This document shows, in pieces, positions 15,007 through 24,011 of a stretch of DNA of 42,298 nucleotides. The position numbers were made by a program, and so were the translations under genes. This DNA comes from Zoogloeaceae bacterium (GTDB lineage: Bacteria; Pseudomonadota; Gammaproteobacteria; Burkholderiales; Rhodocyclaceae). The number at the start of each line of letters is the position of its first letter. The stretch's first letter is position 1. The DNA lies in NCBI GenBank assembly GCA_031273565.1, contig JAISRR010000215.1, forward strand, positions 1 to 42,298, written 5' to 3'. The notes under the pieces are model-generated. The model was not told the DNA's origin. It worked only from the letters and a program-made list of their open reading frames with translations, and ran no database searches.

Positions 15007-15462
15007 ATGTTTGCCAAGAAAAACCCCAAAGGAGCGGCTACCCAGATCGACAGTCTGATCGGCAAGGGGACGAAAATCGAAGGTAATATTTTCTTTTCCG
15101 GCGGTCTGCGCGTGGATGGCGAAATTTGCGGCAAGGTGATCGCGGAGTCCGCGCCATCGACCTTGATGTTGAGCGAGCATGGTGTCATCAACGGACATGT
15201 GGATGTGACCTATCTGATCGCCAACGGCAGCATCAGCGGCCCGGTGCGGGCGGCGGAATTCCTGGAATTGCAGCCCAAGGCGAGAGTCACTGGCGACGTG
15301 GAATACGGCATGATCGAAATCCAGCAGGGCGCGGTGATCGAAGGACGCCTGCTGAATCAGAAGGTGGACGGCAGCAACGCCAGGCAGACAGCGCATAATG
15401 AGCAGAAAGCGGAAGCCGGAAAACAGAAGCCGGAAGACAGGGATCGGTTGACGCTGGAATAG
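15007..15462 (+). CDS. bactofilin (polymer-forming cytoskeletal protein)
   Basis: A bactofilin of 151 residues (PF04519; BacA/CcmA type). A short N-terminal tail with the conserved TQIDSLIGKGTKIEGNIFFSGG start of the core leads into a right-handed beta-helix of regularly spaced hydrophobic and glycine residues to about residue 122. Bactofilins polymerise without nucleotides and place cell-wall enzymes at curved or polar sites. Ribosome site AGGAG precedes the ATG. The last 20 or so residues (QKAEAGKQKPEDRDR) are encoded by six heptamer units and replace a normal short polar tail. It is co-transcribed with the DUF6776-type gene. Confidence 0.93.
   Translation: MFAKKNPKGAATQIDSLIGKGTKIEGNIFFSGGLRVDGEICGKVIAESAPSTLMLSEHGVINGHVDVTYLIANGSISGPVRAAEFLELQPKARVTGDVEYGMIEIQQGAVIEGRLLNQKVDGSNARQTAHNEQKAEAGKQKPEDRDRLTLE
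15405..15446 (+). repeat. degenerate heptamer array in the bactofilin 3' end
   Basis: Six in-register 7-base units: GAAAGCG, GAAGCCG, GAAAACA, GAAGCCG, GAAGACA, GGGATCG. Both the GAAGACA and GGGATCA unit types seen elsewhere occur side by side, which links the two variants into one family. Confidence 0.65.
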
Positions 15463-15548
15463 CGCCGATGTTGTTTCGTCACAATATCTTGTACAAAACG
15501 TAAATTCTTGGCTACTCTGATGCGTCTTCAATTTTTGCCAGTCAGACC

Positions 15549-16808
15549 ATGAACCCCACCCTCATTCAGGCCGTCGGCGCATTGTTGTTCGCCACCGCCA
15601 TTGTGCACACTTTTTCCACTGGCATTTTTGAGCGACTGGCGCAGAAACATTCGAACCATGCGGGTTTCTGGCGGCTGTTTACCGAGGCGGAGTTTATCTT
15701 CGGGTTCTGGGCGGTCATTCTGATTGTGTTCATCGGGTTTTCGTCAGGCAGTACGAAGGATGCGATTGAGTATCTGGACGGGCGCGATTTCACCGAACCG
15801 CTGTTTGTGCTGGCCATCATGATCGTGGCGGCCAGCAGGCCCGTGCTGCAATTCGCCACCCTCATCGTGCGCCTGATTTCCCGCATCCTGCCGCTGTCGC
15901 GTCCGGTGGCCATGTATGTCACGATTTTAAGCGCGGTGCCGCTCCTCTCCTCCTTCATTACCGAACCGGCAGCCATGACGTTGGCGGCGCTGATGTTGCG
16001 CGAGCTTTACTACAGCAAAAAAATCTCTTCCCGGCTGATGTACGCCACGATCGGCGTGCTGTTCGTGAATGTTTCCATTGGCGGCACGCTGACCAGTTTC
16101 GCCGCGCCGCCGGTGTTGATGGTGGCGCACAAGTGGGGATGGGATAGCTGGTTCATGCTGACCCACATCGGCTGGAGAAGCGCCCTGGCGGTGCTGGTGA
16201 ACGCGATTGCCGTCACCATTCTGTTCAGAAAGGAACTGGCGACAGTGGAGGCGACAACGCATCAGCTACAGGTGGCGGTTCCCGGTAAGGTCATTGTTCT
16301 GCATGTTTTCCTGCTGTTCCTGATCGTGCTGTTTGCCCATGAGCCAAGGGTTTTTCTGGGCGTATTGCTGACGTTTCTGGCGTTGGCGCACGCCTATCCC
16401 CAATTTCAGAACAAGCTGATTCTGCGCGAAGGATTGATGGTGGGCTGTTTTCTGGGTGGGCTGGTGACGCTCGGCGGGCAACAGGAGTGGTGGCTGCGCC
16501 CCCTGTTCGCGCACATGAACGCAACCTCCATCTACTACGGCGCAACGGCGTTGACAGCGGTGACAGACAATGCCGCGCTGACCTATCTGGGTTCTCTGGT
16601 GGAAGGGTTGTCGGATGAATTCAAATACGCGCTGGTTTCCGGCGCGGTGACAGGGGGCGGGCTGACCGTAATCGCCAATGCGCCCAACCCGGCGGGCATG
16701 TCCATTCTGCACGGGGATTTCAGGAATGGCATCGTCAATCCCCTGGGGCTGTTGATTGCCGCTCTGCCCCCCACCCTGGTGACGATTCTGGCGTTCAGGC
16801 TGCTCTGA
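15549..16808 (+). CDS. putative Na+/H+ antiporter (PF07399-type)
   Basis: A 419-residue inner-membrane protein with about eleven hydrophobic segments. It has the features of the proteobacterial 'putative Na+/H+ antiporter' family: HTFSTGIFERLAQKH near the N-terminus, FTEAEFIFGFWA, SFITEPAAMTLAALMLRE, FVNVSIGGTLTSFAAPPVLMV, and YYGATALTAVTDNAALTYLG near the C-terminus. The repeated half-motifs with acidic, asparagine and glycine residues resemble ion-transporter superfamily hairpins. Substrate assignment rests on family naming only. It is a single-gene unit; a weak promoter (TTGTAC, then TACTCT after 18 bases, about 15489-15518) may serve it. Confidence 0.8.
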   Translation: MNPTLIQAVGALLFATAIVHTFSTGIFERLAQKHSNHAGFWRLFTEAEFIFGFWAVILIVFIGFSSGSTKDAIEYLDGRDFTEPLFVLAIMIVAASRPVLQFATLIVRLISRILPLSRPVAMYVTILSAVPLLSSFITEPAAMTLAALMLRELYYSKKISSRLMYATIGVLFVNVSIGGTLTSFAAPPVLMVAHKWGWDSWFMLTHIGWRSALAVLVNAIAVTILFRKELATVEATTHQLQVAVPGKVIVLHVFLLFLIVLFAHEPRVFLGVLLTFLALAHAYPQFQNKLILREGLMVGCFLGGLVTLGGQQEWWLRPLFAHMNATSIYYGATALTAVTDNAALTYLGSLVEGLSDEFKYALVSGAVTGGGLTVIANAPNPAGMSILHGDFRNGIVNPLGLLIAALPPTLVTILAFRLL

Positions 16809-16906
16809 GCGGAAAGCAGGCCCCCCGGCAGGGCATCAAAAACGCACGCCGTTTAAAGACCTCCGTTTCCGGTAACGCAGGGAGATTGCCTGCCATGCGT
16901 TAAAAA

Positions 16907-18781
16907 TCAGTATTCCTGATCGTGATCGTCACTTTCCCACATTTCCGGGGTAAAGCGCACGATCCGGTTACGCCCCGTCTGCTTGGCGCGGTAGAGCGCC
17001 ACATCAGCAAACTTGACGGCCTGCCAGAAGGTGCTGCTGTCGGACGGGTAATCGGCAATGCCGATGGAAATGGTTTTCTGCAATATGGCGCCGCCGACAT
17101 TGACGCGCAGTTTTTCCACCGCGTTGCGAATATTCTCCGCCACCTGATCGGCGGCGGGTTCTGCGGCGTCCTGGAGCACGATCAGAAATTCCTCGCCGCC
17201 ATAACGAATCACCATGTCGGACGTACGCACGGATTGTTTCAGGATTTGTGACAGCGCCTTCAACACGGCATCGCCGGCATCATGCCCGTAGGTGTCATTC
17301 ACCATCTTGAAATAGTCGAGATCCAGCATCATGATGGCCAGATGGATTTGCTGGCGTCGCGCGGTAGCGAGCAGGGTTTCCACGTATTCCTCGAGATAAC
17401 GACGATTGCTCAGGCCCGTCATGGGGTCGCGCAGCGAGGATTCCTTCAGGGTTTCGGTGAGTCGGCGAGCTTCCAGCACCGGCGCTGTTTCACGCAGATA
17501 GACATTGATGTAGGGCAGCGCCGCCTGCAGGCGCGCTTTTTCTTCGCCCTTGGCCACCAGTTGCACGATGCTGCCGACCACCCCGGATTGAATAATGGGG
17601 AAACACATGTAGCCGTAGCTTTCGCCATCTTCCGACTGCGGGCAGAAAGCGTAGCAGATGTCGGGCTGAACGATGCCGTCGACGACGTGCCCGGTGCGAC
17701 GGGCGCGGCAGGTTTCGGGACGTTCGAGCACATGGCTGCTGCACCAGCGACACTCGCCGGAAAGATTGCCATTCACGATGACGGCGGTCATTTCGTGCCG
17801 GTTCTGCGCGACTTCGTAGATGGAGAATTCGTGCAGGCCGAATTCATCCTGCAGGGTGGTCGAGAGACGTTGATAGATTTCCACCTTGGCTTCGTCTTCC
17901 TCGATCGCCTGCTTGAAGTGCGAGGCCCGCATCAGCCCTTCCACCATGTCGATGGTGACAGCCAGCAGATTCTCGCCCTGTTTGGGCTTGCGTCCCGTCA
18001 GATGCGACACCTGCCTGCCGATGTGGTTCAGGCCGTCGTCAAGGAAGCGCAGGAGCTGGTTTATCGCGGTCGCGATCTGACCCACTTCGTCATTGGTCTG
18101 CTTGGTAATCGCGCCCTTGAAGTTGCCGCCAGTCGCCTGCAGCACGATTTCTTCAACTTCCTTCGCGGTTTTCGAAATCGGACGCAGAAGACGATTCAGG
18201 AACAGGAACAGCGAAGCGAGGAACAGCGCCACCGTTGCGACAATGCCCGCTACGGTCAGCACGGTCTGCTTGCGTAGTGCGGAAATATCCATGGTCATGG
18301 TCACTGCGCCCAGCACCGCGCCCTCACGTACATTGTGGCATTGCAGGCAATTGGGCGAACCGCTCGAATCCGCGATATAGGGAATGGTGCTGCGAAAAAT
18401 AATGGCATCACCCTGCGGGACAATCTGGACATGCTGCTCGCCTTCCCGGATGACCTGCTGTTCGATGTCATCCGGCGGTATTTCGCCCATGCTGCTGACG
18501 CCGAACTGGTGATCCACCAGAGGAGAGCGCACCACCCGCACGGCGCGCAGTCCATGCACTTCAGTGATGCGTTTCAGGAAGGAGGCCCGATAATCCATGG
18601 AGCCGTTAATCATGGCGTCGGTCAGGTGAACCCGAATGATTTCGGAGGCGGTACGGGCATGCGCCGCCATCATGGAAACGGAATAATTCTGGAATGCGTA
18701 GAAGCTGATGGCGGCAACAACAACAACCAACGCGGCGGCCAGCGCAGTGAAAAACAACATAATTTTGGATTTGAGACGCAT
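16907..18781 (-). CDS. sensor diguanylate cyclase with periplasmic c-type haem motif
   Basis: Makes the second messenger cyclic di-GMP. From the ATG at 18781 (MRLKSKIMLFF) it has 624 residues; earlier in-frame starts exist at 18817 (ATG) and 18853 (TTG). Order: membrane helix 1 (7-30), periplasmic sensor (about 31-172) ending with a haem-attachment motif CLQCH (145-149), membrane helix 2 (173-195), HAMP, a cytoplasmic GAF-like domain with six cysteines (C344, C347, C358, C376, C380, C393), and the GGDEF domain with intact GGEEF (528-532) and inhibitory site RTSD (519-522). The haem sensor type is shared with chemoreceptors and suggests redox or gas input. Transcribed alone. Confidence 0.9.
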   Translation of the reverse strand: MRLKSKIMLFFTALAAALVVVVAAISFYAFQNYSVSMMAAHARTASEIIRVHLTDAMINGSMDYRASFLKRITEVHGLRAVRVVRSPLVDHQFGVSSMGEIPPDDIEQQVIREGEQHVQIVPQGDAIIFRSTIPYIADSSGSPNCLQCHNVREGAVLGAVTMTMDISALRKQTVLTVAGIVATVALFLASLFLFLNRLLRPISKTAKEVEEIVLQATGGNFKGAITKQTNDEVGQIATAINQLLRFLDDGLNHIGRQVSHLTGRKPKQGENLLAVTIDMVEGLMRASHFKQAIEEDEAKVEIYQRLSTTLQDEFGLHEFSIYEVAQNRHEMTAVIVNGNLSGECRWCSSHVLERPETCRARRTGHVVDGIVQPDICYAFCPQSEDGESYGYMCFPIIQSGVVGSIVQLVAKGEEKARLQAALPYINVYLRETAPVLEARRLTETLKESSLRDPMTGLSNRRYLEEYVETLLATARRQQIHLAIMMLDLDYFKMVNDTYGHDAGDAVLKALSQILKQSVRTSDMVIRYGGEEFLIVLQDAAEPAADQVAENIRNAVEKLRVNVGGAILQKTISIGIADYPSDSSTFWQAVKFADVALYRAKQTGRNRIVRFTPEMWESDDHDQEY

Positions 18782-18940
18782 TGTCCCCAGCACTCCCACC
18801 AGCGACGAAAACCACATGATTCTGCCATCGAAGCGACCCGGAAGGAAGTCCAATGTACATAAACCCGTTTATTTCATCGTAAAACCGACTTCGGCCTGAA
18901 GGACGGGGGTTCGACCGCCACCGCGTTGTTGCGGCGCAAA

Positions 18941-19019
18941 GGCAGGGTGGGATCGTAGACACCGCCGTCGTTGGCATGCGGCGCGCTCGGAGAGCGCGCC
19001 CTACCTGACCCATCCTGCC
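18941..19019. repeat. REP/BIME-like element, copy B
   Basis: The perfect hairpin GGCGCGCTC-GGA-GAGCGCGCC lies at 18980-19000, with a weaker companion hairpin at 18946-18966 across a GTCGTTGGCATGC spacer. The ends are inverted (GGCAGGGTGGG at 18941-18951 against CCCATCCTGCC at 19009-19019, 10 of 11 matching). It sits between lrgB and the diguanylate cyclase gene. Confidence 0.8.
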
Positions 19020-19067
19020 AGATATACAGTGGTCGCATGGATGCAGCCCGTTCAGGGGCTTTCTCTG

Positions 19068-19787
19068 TCATAACAGCCAGGGGATCAGCAGAGGCGCAAG
19101 CAACGCCGTCAGCAGTCCGTTCAGGCTCATTGCCAGCGCAGCGAAAGCGCCACTCTGCGGGTCGAGCTGCAAAGCGCGGGCCGTGCCGACGCCATGTGCC
19201 GCCAGCCCCACGGCAAAGCCCTGGGCCACCGGGTCACGCACCCGAATCAGGCGACACAAAAAGCGATAGCCCATCGCGCCGCCGATGCCGGCAATCATCA
19301 CCATTCCGACCGCCAGCGAGGGAATGCCGCCGAGATGTTCGGCAATGCCCATGGCGATCGGCGTCGTTGCCGACTTGGTGGAGATGGAGAGCAGCGTGGG
19401 CAGGCTCGCGCCCATGAGCCTGGCCAGCAGCACCGCCGAAACAATGCCAAGCGTGGAGCCGATGCAAAGCGACAGCATGAGCGGCAGGAAGAGCGCGCGC
19501 ACCTTGCGAAACTGGCTGTAGAGCGGAATCGCCAGCGCGACCGTGGCGGGACCCAGTAAAAAATGAATGAACTGCGCGCCATTGAAATAAACCGGATAAC
19601 TCACGCCGGAAAGTTGCAGAAAAACGATGATGACGATGATGGACAGCAGCACCGGATTCAGAAGCGGCAGGTAATGCGCGCGCCGGTAGAGCCGGTCGCA
19701 AAGCCAATACGCCAGCAGGGTCAGCGTCAGGCCGAAAAGCGGCAGGGCAGTGATGGCGTCCCAAAGCCCGGTCAGGCGCTCAATCAT
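19068..19787 (-). CDS. lrgB: LrgB/CidB family membrane protein
   Basis: A 239-residue inner-membrane protein with about seven helices. Family landmarks are YFNGAQFIHFLLGPATVALAIPLY, STKSATTPIAMGIAEHLGG and GFAVGLAAHGVGTARAL. LrgB works with the holin-like LrgA; the pair affects murein hydrolase activity and, in other bacteria and plant plastids, export of pyruvate or glycolate. The start overlaps the lrgA stop by eight bases. No LytSR regulators are nearby. Confidence 0.93.
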   Translation of the reverse strand: MIERLTGLWDAITALPLFGLTLTLLAYWLCDRLYRRAHYLPLLNPVLLSIIVIIVFLQLSGVSYPVYFNGAQFIHFLLGPATVALAIPLYSQFRKVRALFLPLMLSLCIGSTLGIVSAVLLARLMGASLPTLLSISTKSATTPIAMGIAEHLGGIPSLAVGMVMIAGIGGAMGYRFLCRLIRVRDPVAQGFAVGLAAHGVGTARALQLDPQSGAFAALAMSLNGLLTALLAPLLIPWLL

Positions 19788-20145
19788 GGTCGTTTCCCCC
19801 GCGTTTCGACGTCCAGCGGGAAAGCGCCTGCACCAGCCAGCCCGTCACGGCAATGGCAAAACCCGTGCTGACCAGGGTCGCCAGCAGAATCGGCAGGCCT
19901 TCCTTTTTCAGGACAGGTAAAATCAACATCACGCCCACCCCTGCGGGCACAAACAGAATGGTCATGTAATGCAGGAGATGGTTCGTCGTTTTGCTCAATT
20001 CCGGGTCGGGGCCGCCCTTGATGCATAAAAACACGAACAACAGCGCCATGCCCAGCACCGGCCCCGGCGCGGGCAGGTTCAGTCCGCGCGACAACGCCTC
20101 GCCCGCCAGTTGAAACAGCAGCAGTTGTGCAAAAGCGGTAACCAT
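19780..20145 (-). CDS. lrgA: LrgA/CidA family holin-like protein
   Basis: A 121-residue membrane protein with four helices, partner of LrgB. Family motifs LNLPAPGPVLGMALLFVFL and HYMTILFVPAGVGVMLI are clear. A ribosome site (AAGGGA) lies upstream. It starts 29 bases after lptG, so lptF-lptG-lrgA-lrgB may form one transcript. The conserved tail ends with a short charged segment. Confidence 0.93.
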   Translation of the reverse strand: MVTAFAQLLLFQLAGEALSRGLNLPAPGPVLGMALLFVFLCIKGGPDPELSKTTNHLLHYMTILFVPAGVGVMLILPVLKKEGLPILLATLVSTGFAIAVTGWLVQALSRWTSKRGGNDHD

Positions 20146-20174
20146 GGCATTCCCTTAAAAATCTGATCGTTGAA

Positions 20175-21287
20175 TCAACGCCGCTCCACCCACCATAACA
20201 TACCCGTCGCGGCGAGCAGAAAGAGCGCGGGGGGCGCAATGGCGCTGGCAAAGGGTGGCCAGTCGCGCAGTACGCCCAGACTGGAAAAGAGCGCGTTCAA
20301 CATGTAAAACACCACGCCGACCATGATGCCGCCAAAAATTTGCAGACTGACGCCCCCCATGCGGCTATGCGCGTAACCAAAAGGCAGCGCCAGCGCCATC
20401 ATGACCAGCGCGGCGGCCGGGTAGAAAAACTTTTTCCACAGCGCGATTTCGTAACGCCCGGTATTCTGGTTATTGCTTGACAGGTGGCGCAGGTAGGTCA
20501 CCAGACTGAAGAGTGACATGCGTTCCGGCGCGACCATGAGCACAGAAATGATTTCCGGGGAGAGGGCGGAAGTCCAGCGCGTTTCCGCTTCCCGTTCGAC
20601 CCACGCGCCCGGCGCGTCCCGGACGTTTTCCAGCGCGTCCGCGCCATGTTCGCCCAACACTGTGCGAATCACCCCGGTCAATCGCCATTCGCCGCTGTCG
20701 CCGAGAAATTCACCCGCTCCGGCGTCCAGCACGTAACGCAGGAGATTCCTTTCGTCGAACTGATAAATACGCACGCCTTCCAGACGCGCGTCCGGCGTGG
20801 CCGAGCGGATATTGACGAAGGTGTGCCCGTCCTTCACCCAGATCCCGGAAGTGAATTCCCGCGCCACCACGTTGTGGATGGCTTTGACCCGCAATTCCTG
20901 CGCCGTGCGCTCGGCGACCGGAACCAGCGTTTCACCCAGCAGTAGCGCCACCAGGGCGAACACGCCCGCCACCTTGAAGAGAATAAGCAGGAATGCGCCC
21001 GTACTCATGCCGGAAGCGCGCAATACCGTGATTTCCGAGTGCCGGGCGAAATTGGAAAGCGCGTAGAGCGCGCCGATCAGCACCGCAATGGGCATCAGTT
21101 CATAGATGCGTCCCGGCAGGCGCAGGCCGACATACCAGAAGGCGTGATTGATCCCGAACTGTCCCCGCCCCACGTCTTTCAGGCTCTCAATGGTGTCGAA
21201 GAAAGCATAGAGCGCCAGCAATGCCAGCAGCACCAGAAAAATGGAGAAATAAAGCTCCCGCGCCAGATATTTTTCGTGGATGCTCAT
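20175..21287 (-). CDS. lptG: LPS export permease LptG
   Basis: A transmembrane subunit of the LptB2FG lipopolysaccharide extractor, 370 residues from the ATG at 21287 (MSIHEKYLARE); the open frame runs further upstream inside lptF. Three N-terminal membrane helices are followed by a periplasmic jellyroll domain (about 130-270) and three C-terminal helices. Conserved segments include MPIAVLIGALYALSNFARHSE and LALPFGYAHSRMGGVSLQIF. It starts one base after the lptF stop. In many betaproteobacteria the divergent pepA-holC pair is also next to lptFG, as here. Confidence 0.95.
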   Translation of the reverse strand: MSIHEKYLARELYFSIFLVLLALLALYAFFDTIESLKDVGRGQFGINHAFWYVGLRLPGRIYELMPIAVLIGALYALSNFARHSEITVLRASGMSTGAFLLILFKVAGVFALVALLLGETLVPVAERTAQELRVKAIHNVVAREFTSGIWVKDGHTFVNIRSATPDARLEGVRIYQFDERNLLRYVLDAGAGEFLGDSGEWRLTGVIRTVLGEHGADALENVRDAPGAWVEREAETRWTSALSPEIISVLMVAPERMSLFSLVTYLRHLSSNNQNTGRYEIALWKKFFYPAAALVMMALALPFGYAHSRMGGVSLQIFGGIMVGVVFYMLNALFSSLGVLRDWPPFASAIAPPALFLLAATGMLWWVERR

Positions 21288-21288
21288 T

Positions 21289-22377
21289 TCAGGTCTTCGC
21301 CTTCCTGCGTCTTGCGAACGCAAACACGGAAAGCCGCTGGAAAAAGAGCAACGCCAGCACCAGGAGCATGAGCAGGTGGGGCGCGACAAGCGCCGCCTCG
21401 AATGAAAGCCTCCCGCGCGCGACCCAGGCCTGGGTGATGGAGAGCAGGTTGTTGTAAAGCGAAAACACCACGATGGCGAAAATCATGTTCATCGAGCGTC
21501 CGGCGCGCGGATTGACGAAAGACAGCGGCACGGCCAGAAAAGCCAGCAGCAGGGCGGCGACGGGCAGGCCCACGCGCCAGAGCAATTCTCCGGCGGCGCG
21601 CGGATTGGCGCCCGCGTCGAGTTCCCAGATCGGCGTGGTTTTCGGCGTTTGCTCGGCTTCCTGGGCAACCGCTTCCTGAACGCGCACGCTGTAACGCTCA
21701 AAGTGCATGACGCGAAATTCCGGCGTGCCCGGTTCGACTTCGTAACGCCGCCCCTGTTGCAAGACCAGAAAACGGTCGCCGTTTTCCGCCGTCTCCTGCG
21801 TACCGGCATCCGCCATCACCACGCCCAGACGACCTTCCTGCACGCTGGTGACGAAGACGTTTTGCACCTCGCGGGCGTCTTCGGAAAGTTTCTCCACGAA
21901 CACGATGCGACCGCCGGAACTCGCTTCGCGGAAAGCGCCTGGCGCGATTTGCGAGGCGTCGCTTTTCGCGTCCAGTTGATTGCGGTATTCGGCGCTGCGC
22001 GACAAGGCCCAGGGCGAAAGGAACATCGACAACGCCGCCACGACCAGCACGACCGGCAACGCGAAGGCGCTGACGGGACGCAGCCAGGCGGTGAGCGGCA
22101 GGCCGGAGGAAAACCACACCACCATTTCCGAATCCCGATAGGCGCGGGAGAGGGAGAGCAGAACCGCCATGAACAGGGTGAGCGAGAGCACCACCGGCAG
22201 GTAATTCAGGGCGGCGAAACCCAGAAGCGCGGCCACGGCTTCCGGCGCAAGCTTGCCGCCGGCGGCCTCGTTCAGCAGACGGACAAGCTGCGTTGAAATA
22301 AGAATGGCAAACAGTGCGACGAATACCCCGGCCGCCGCATGCACAAACTCACGTCGCGCGGCACGCTCAAAAATCAT
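21289..22377 (-). CDS. lptF: LPS export permease LptF
   Basis: The partner permease of LptG, 362 residues. It starts MIFERAARREFVHAA as usual for LptF. Membrane helices lie near residues 15-35, 60-80 and 100-120; a periplasmic jellyroll domain (about 130-265) and three C-terminal helices follow, including AVPLSFVNPRAGRSMNMIFA. It is divergent from pepA across 105 bases that must hold both promoters. Confidence 0.95.
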   Translation of the reverse strand: MIFERAARREFVHAAAGVFVALFAILISTQLVRLLNEAAGGKLAPEAVAALLGFAALNYLPVVLSLTLFMAVLLSLSRAYRDSEMVVWFSSGLPLTAWLRPVSAFALPVVLVVAALSMFLSPWALSRSAEYRNQLDAKSDASQIAPGAFREASSGGRIVFVEKLSEDAREVQNVFVTSVQEGRLGVVMADAGTQETAENGDRFLVLQQGRRYEVEPGTPEFRVMHFERYSVRVQEAVAQEAEQTPKTTPIWELDAGANPRAAGELLWRVGLPVAALLLAFLAVPLSFVNPRAGRSMNMIFAIVVFSLYNNLLSITQAWVARGRLSFEAALVAPHLLMLLVLALLFFQRLSVFAFARRRKAKT

Positions 22378-22408
22378 GGACTCGGCTTATATAAAAAACA
22401 GGAGAATT

Positions 22409-22438
22409 TTGACTTATGTGAAAGGAACTAGTGATAAT
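22409..22438 (+). promoter_or_regulatory. predicted promoter of pepA
   Basis: TTGACT (22409-22414) and GATAAT (22433-22438), preceded by AGT, are 18 bases apart in an A/T-rich stretch. pepA follows after 44 bases with an AAGGAG ribosome site. Confidence 0.5.
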
Positions 22439-22482
22439 CAGCATCACAACAAATCCAATACCCAACAACAGAAGGAGAAGCG

Positions 22483-24009
22483 ATGGAATTTAGCATAAAA
22501 AGCGGCAGCCCGAACAAACAACGCAGCGCCTGTGTCGTTGTCGGCATCTTCGAGTCACGTAAACTCAGCCTCCCGGCGGAACTGATAGACAACGCTTCCG
22601 CCGGTTATATATCCAACATCCTCCGGTGCGGCGATATGGATGGACGCATCGGTTCTACCCTGACACTCTACAATGTACCCGGCACGCTCTGCGATCGCGT
22701 GCTGCTCGTCGGACTGGGCAAGGAAAAAGACTATCGCGAGGCGGAATTCTGCAAGGCCATCCGCGCCAGCATCCAGACCCTGAACGGCCTTGAAGTGAAC
22801 GAGGCCGTTCTGTTCCTGACCGAAAGCAGCGTGAAACAACGCTTTGGCCCGGACAGTGTCTGGCGTATCCGTCAGGCGACCCTGATCGCCCAGGAAGTGG
22901 TTTACTGCTTCGATTGCCACAAAAGCGGCAATGACGAATCCCGGCGACGCACTCCAGGACGCAAGCTCGACAAGCTGACCTTCGCCGTGGAACGGCGCAA
23001 CGAGCTTGCCGTTGCCGAAGCTGCGCTCGCGCAGGGCAAGGCCATCGCGGAAGGCGTCACCTTCGCCTGCGATCTGGGCAACCAGCCCGCCAATGTCTGC
23101 ACGCCGGATTATCTGGCCGCCACCGCGCAGCGCATGGCCGCCGAACTCAAACTGGAGTGTGAGGTGCTCGGCAGAAAGGAGATGGAAAAACTGGGCATGC
23201 ATGCCCTGCTCGCCGTCGCCAAAGGTTCCCGTCAGGAGCCGCATTTCATCGTGTTGCGTTATCAGGGGGGCAAGGCTTTCGATGCGCCTCTGGTGCTCAT
23301 CGGTAAGGGCGTCACCTTCGACAGCGGCGGCATTTCCCTGAAACCCGCCGCCAAAATGGACGAAATGAAATACGACATGTGCGGCGCGGCCGCCGTGTTG
23401 GGCACTCTGCAGGCAACCGTGCGCATGGCCCTGCCCATCAACCTTGTCGTCCTCATCCCCGCCAGCGAGAACCTGCCTGGCGGCGCCGCCACGCGACCCG
23501 GCGACATCGTGACTTCGCTGTCCGGGCAGAGCATCGAAATTCTCAACACCGACGCCGAAGGCCGTCTTCTGCTGTGCGATGCGCTCACCTACGCCGAACG
23601 CCTGAAGCCGGATGCGGTCATCGACATCGCCACCCTGACCGGCGCCTGCGTGGTCGCTCTGGGGCATCTCGCCAGCGGACTGTTTGCCAACAACAACGCG
23701 CTGGCGAAGGAATTGCTGCAAGCGGGCGAAATCGCGCAGGATCGCATCTGGCGTCTGCCGCTCTGGGACGAATACGGCGAGGGGCTGAAAAGCAACTTCG
23801 CTGACATGGCGAATGTGGGCGAACGCGAAGGCGGCGCGATTACCGCCGCCAGTTTCCTCTCGCGGTTTGCCGGAAATTACCCCTGGGCGCATCTGGACAT
23901 TGCCGGTACCGCCTGGAAATCCGGCAAGCACAAAAGCGCCACGGGCCGTCCGGTCGCCTTGCTCTGCCATCACATTCTGCACCGCGTCAAGCAGTTGAAA
24001 ATATCGTAG
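22483..24009 (+). CDS. pepA: leucyl aminopeptidase (M17)
   Basis: A cytosolic hexameric metallo-aminopeptidase; in E. coli it is also a DNA-binding accessory protein. At 508 residues it is full length. The catalytic domain shows GKGVTFDSGGISLKP (metal/active-site Lys275 and Asp280), the MKYDMCGAA segment, and the M17 signature NTDAEGRL at 355-362. Ribosome site AAGGAG lies before the ATG. The holC gene begins two bases after the stop, a conserved neighbourhood. Confidence 0.97.
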   Translation: MEFSIKSGSPNKQRSACVVVGIFESRKLSLPAELIDNASAGYISNILRCGDMDGRIGSTLTLYNVPGTLCDRVLLVGLGKEKDYREAEFCKAIRASIQTLNGLEVNEAVLFLTESSVKQRFGPDSVWRIRQATLIAQEVVYCFDCHKSGNDESRRRTPGRKLDKLTFAVERRNELAVAEAALAQGKAIAEGVTFACDLGNQPANVCTPDYLAATAQRMAAELKLECEVLGRKEMEKLGMHALLAVAKGSRQEPHFIVLRYQGGKAFDAPLVLIGKGVTFDSGGISLKPAAKMDEMKYDMCGAAAVLGTLQATVRMALPINLVVLIPASENLPGGAATRPGDIVTSLSGQSIEILNTDAEGRLLLCDALTYAERLKPDAVIDIATLTGACVVALGHLASGLFANNNALAKELLQAGEIAQDRIWRLPLWDEYGEGLKSNFADMANVGEREGGAITAASFLSRFAGNYPWAHLDIAGTAWKSGKHKSATGRPVALLCHHILHRVKQLKIS

Positions 24010-24011
24010 AC

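Noticed and set aside
22555-23982. 475-codon open frame antisense to pepA
   Set aside because: Complete overlap with a canonical M17 peptidase; no family features.
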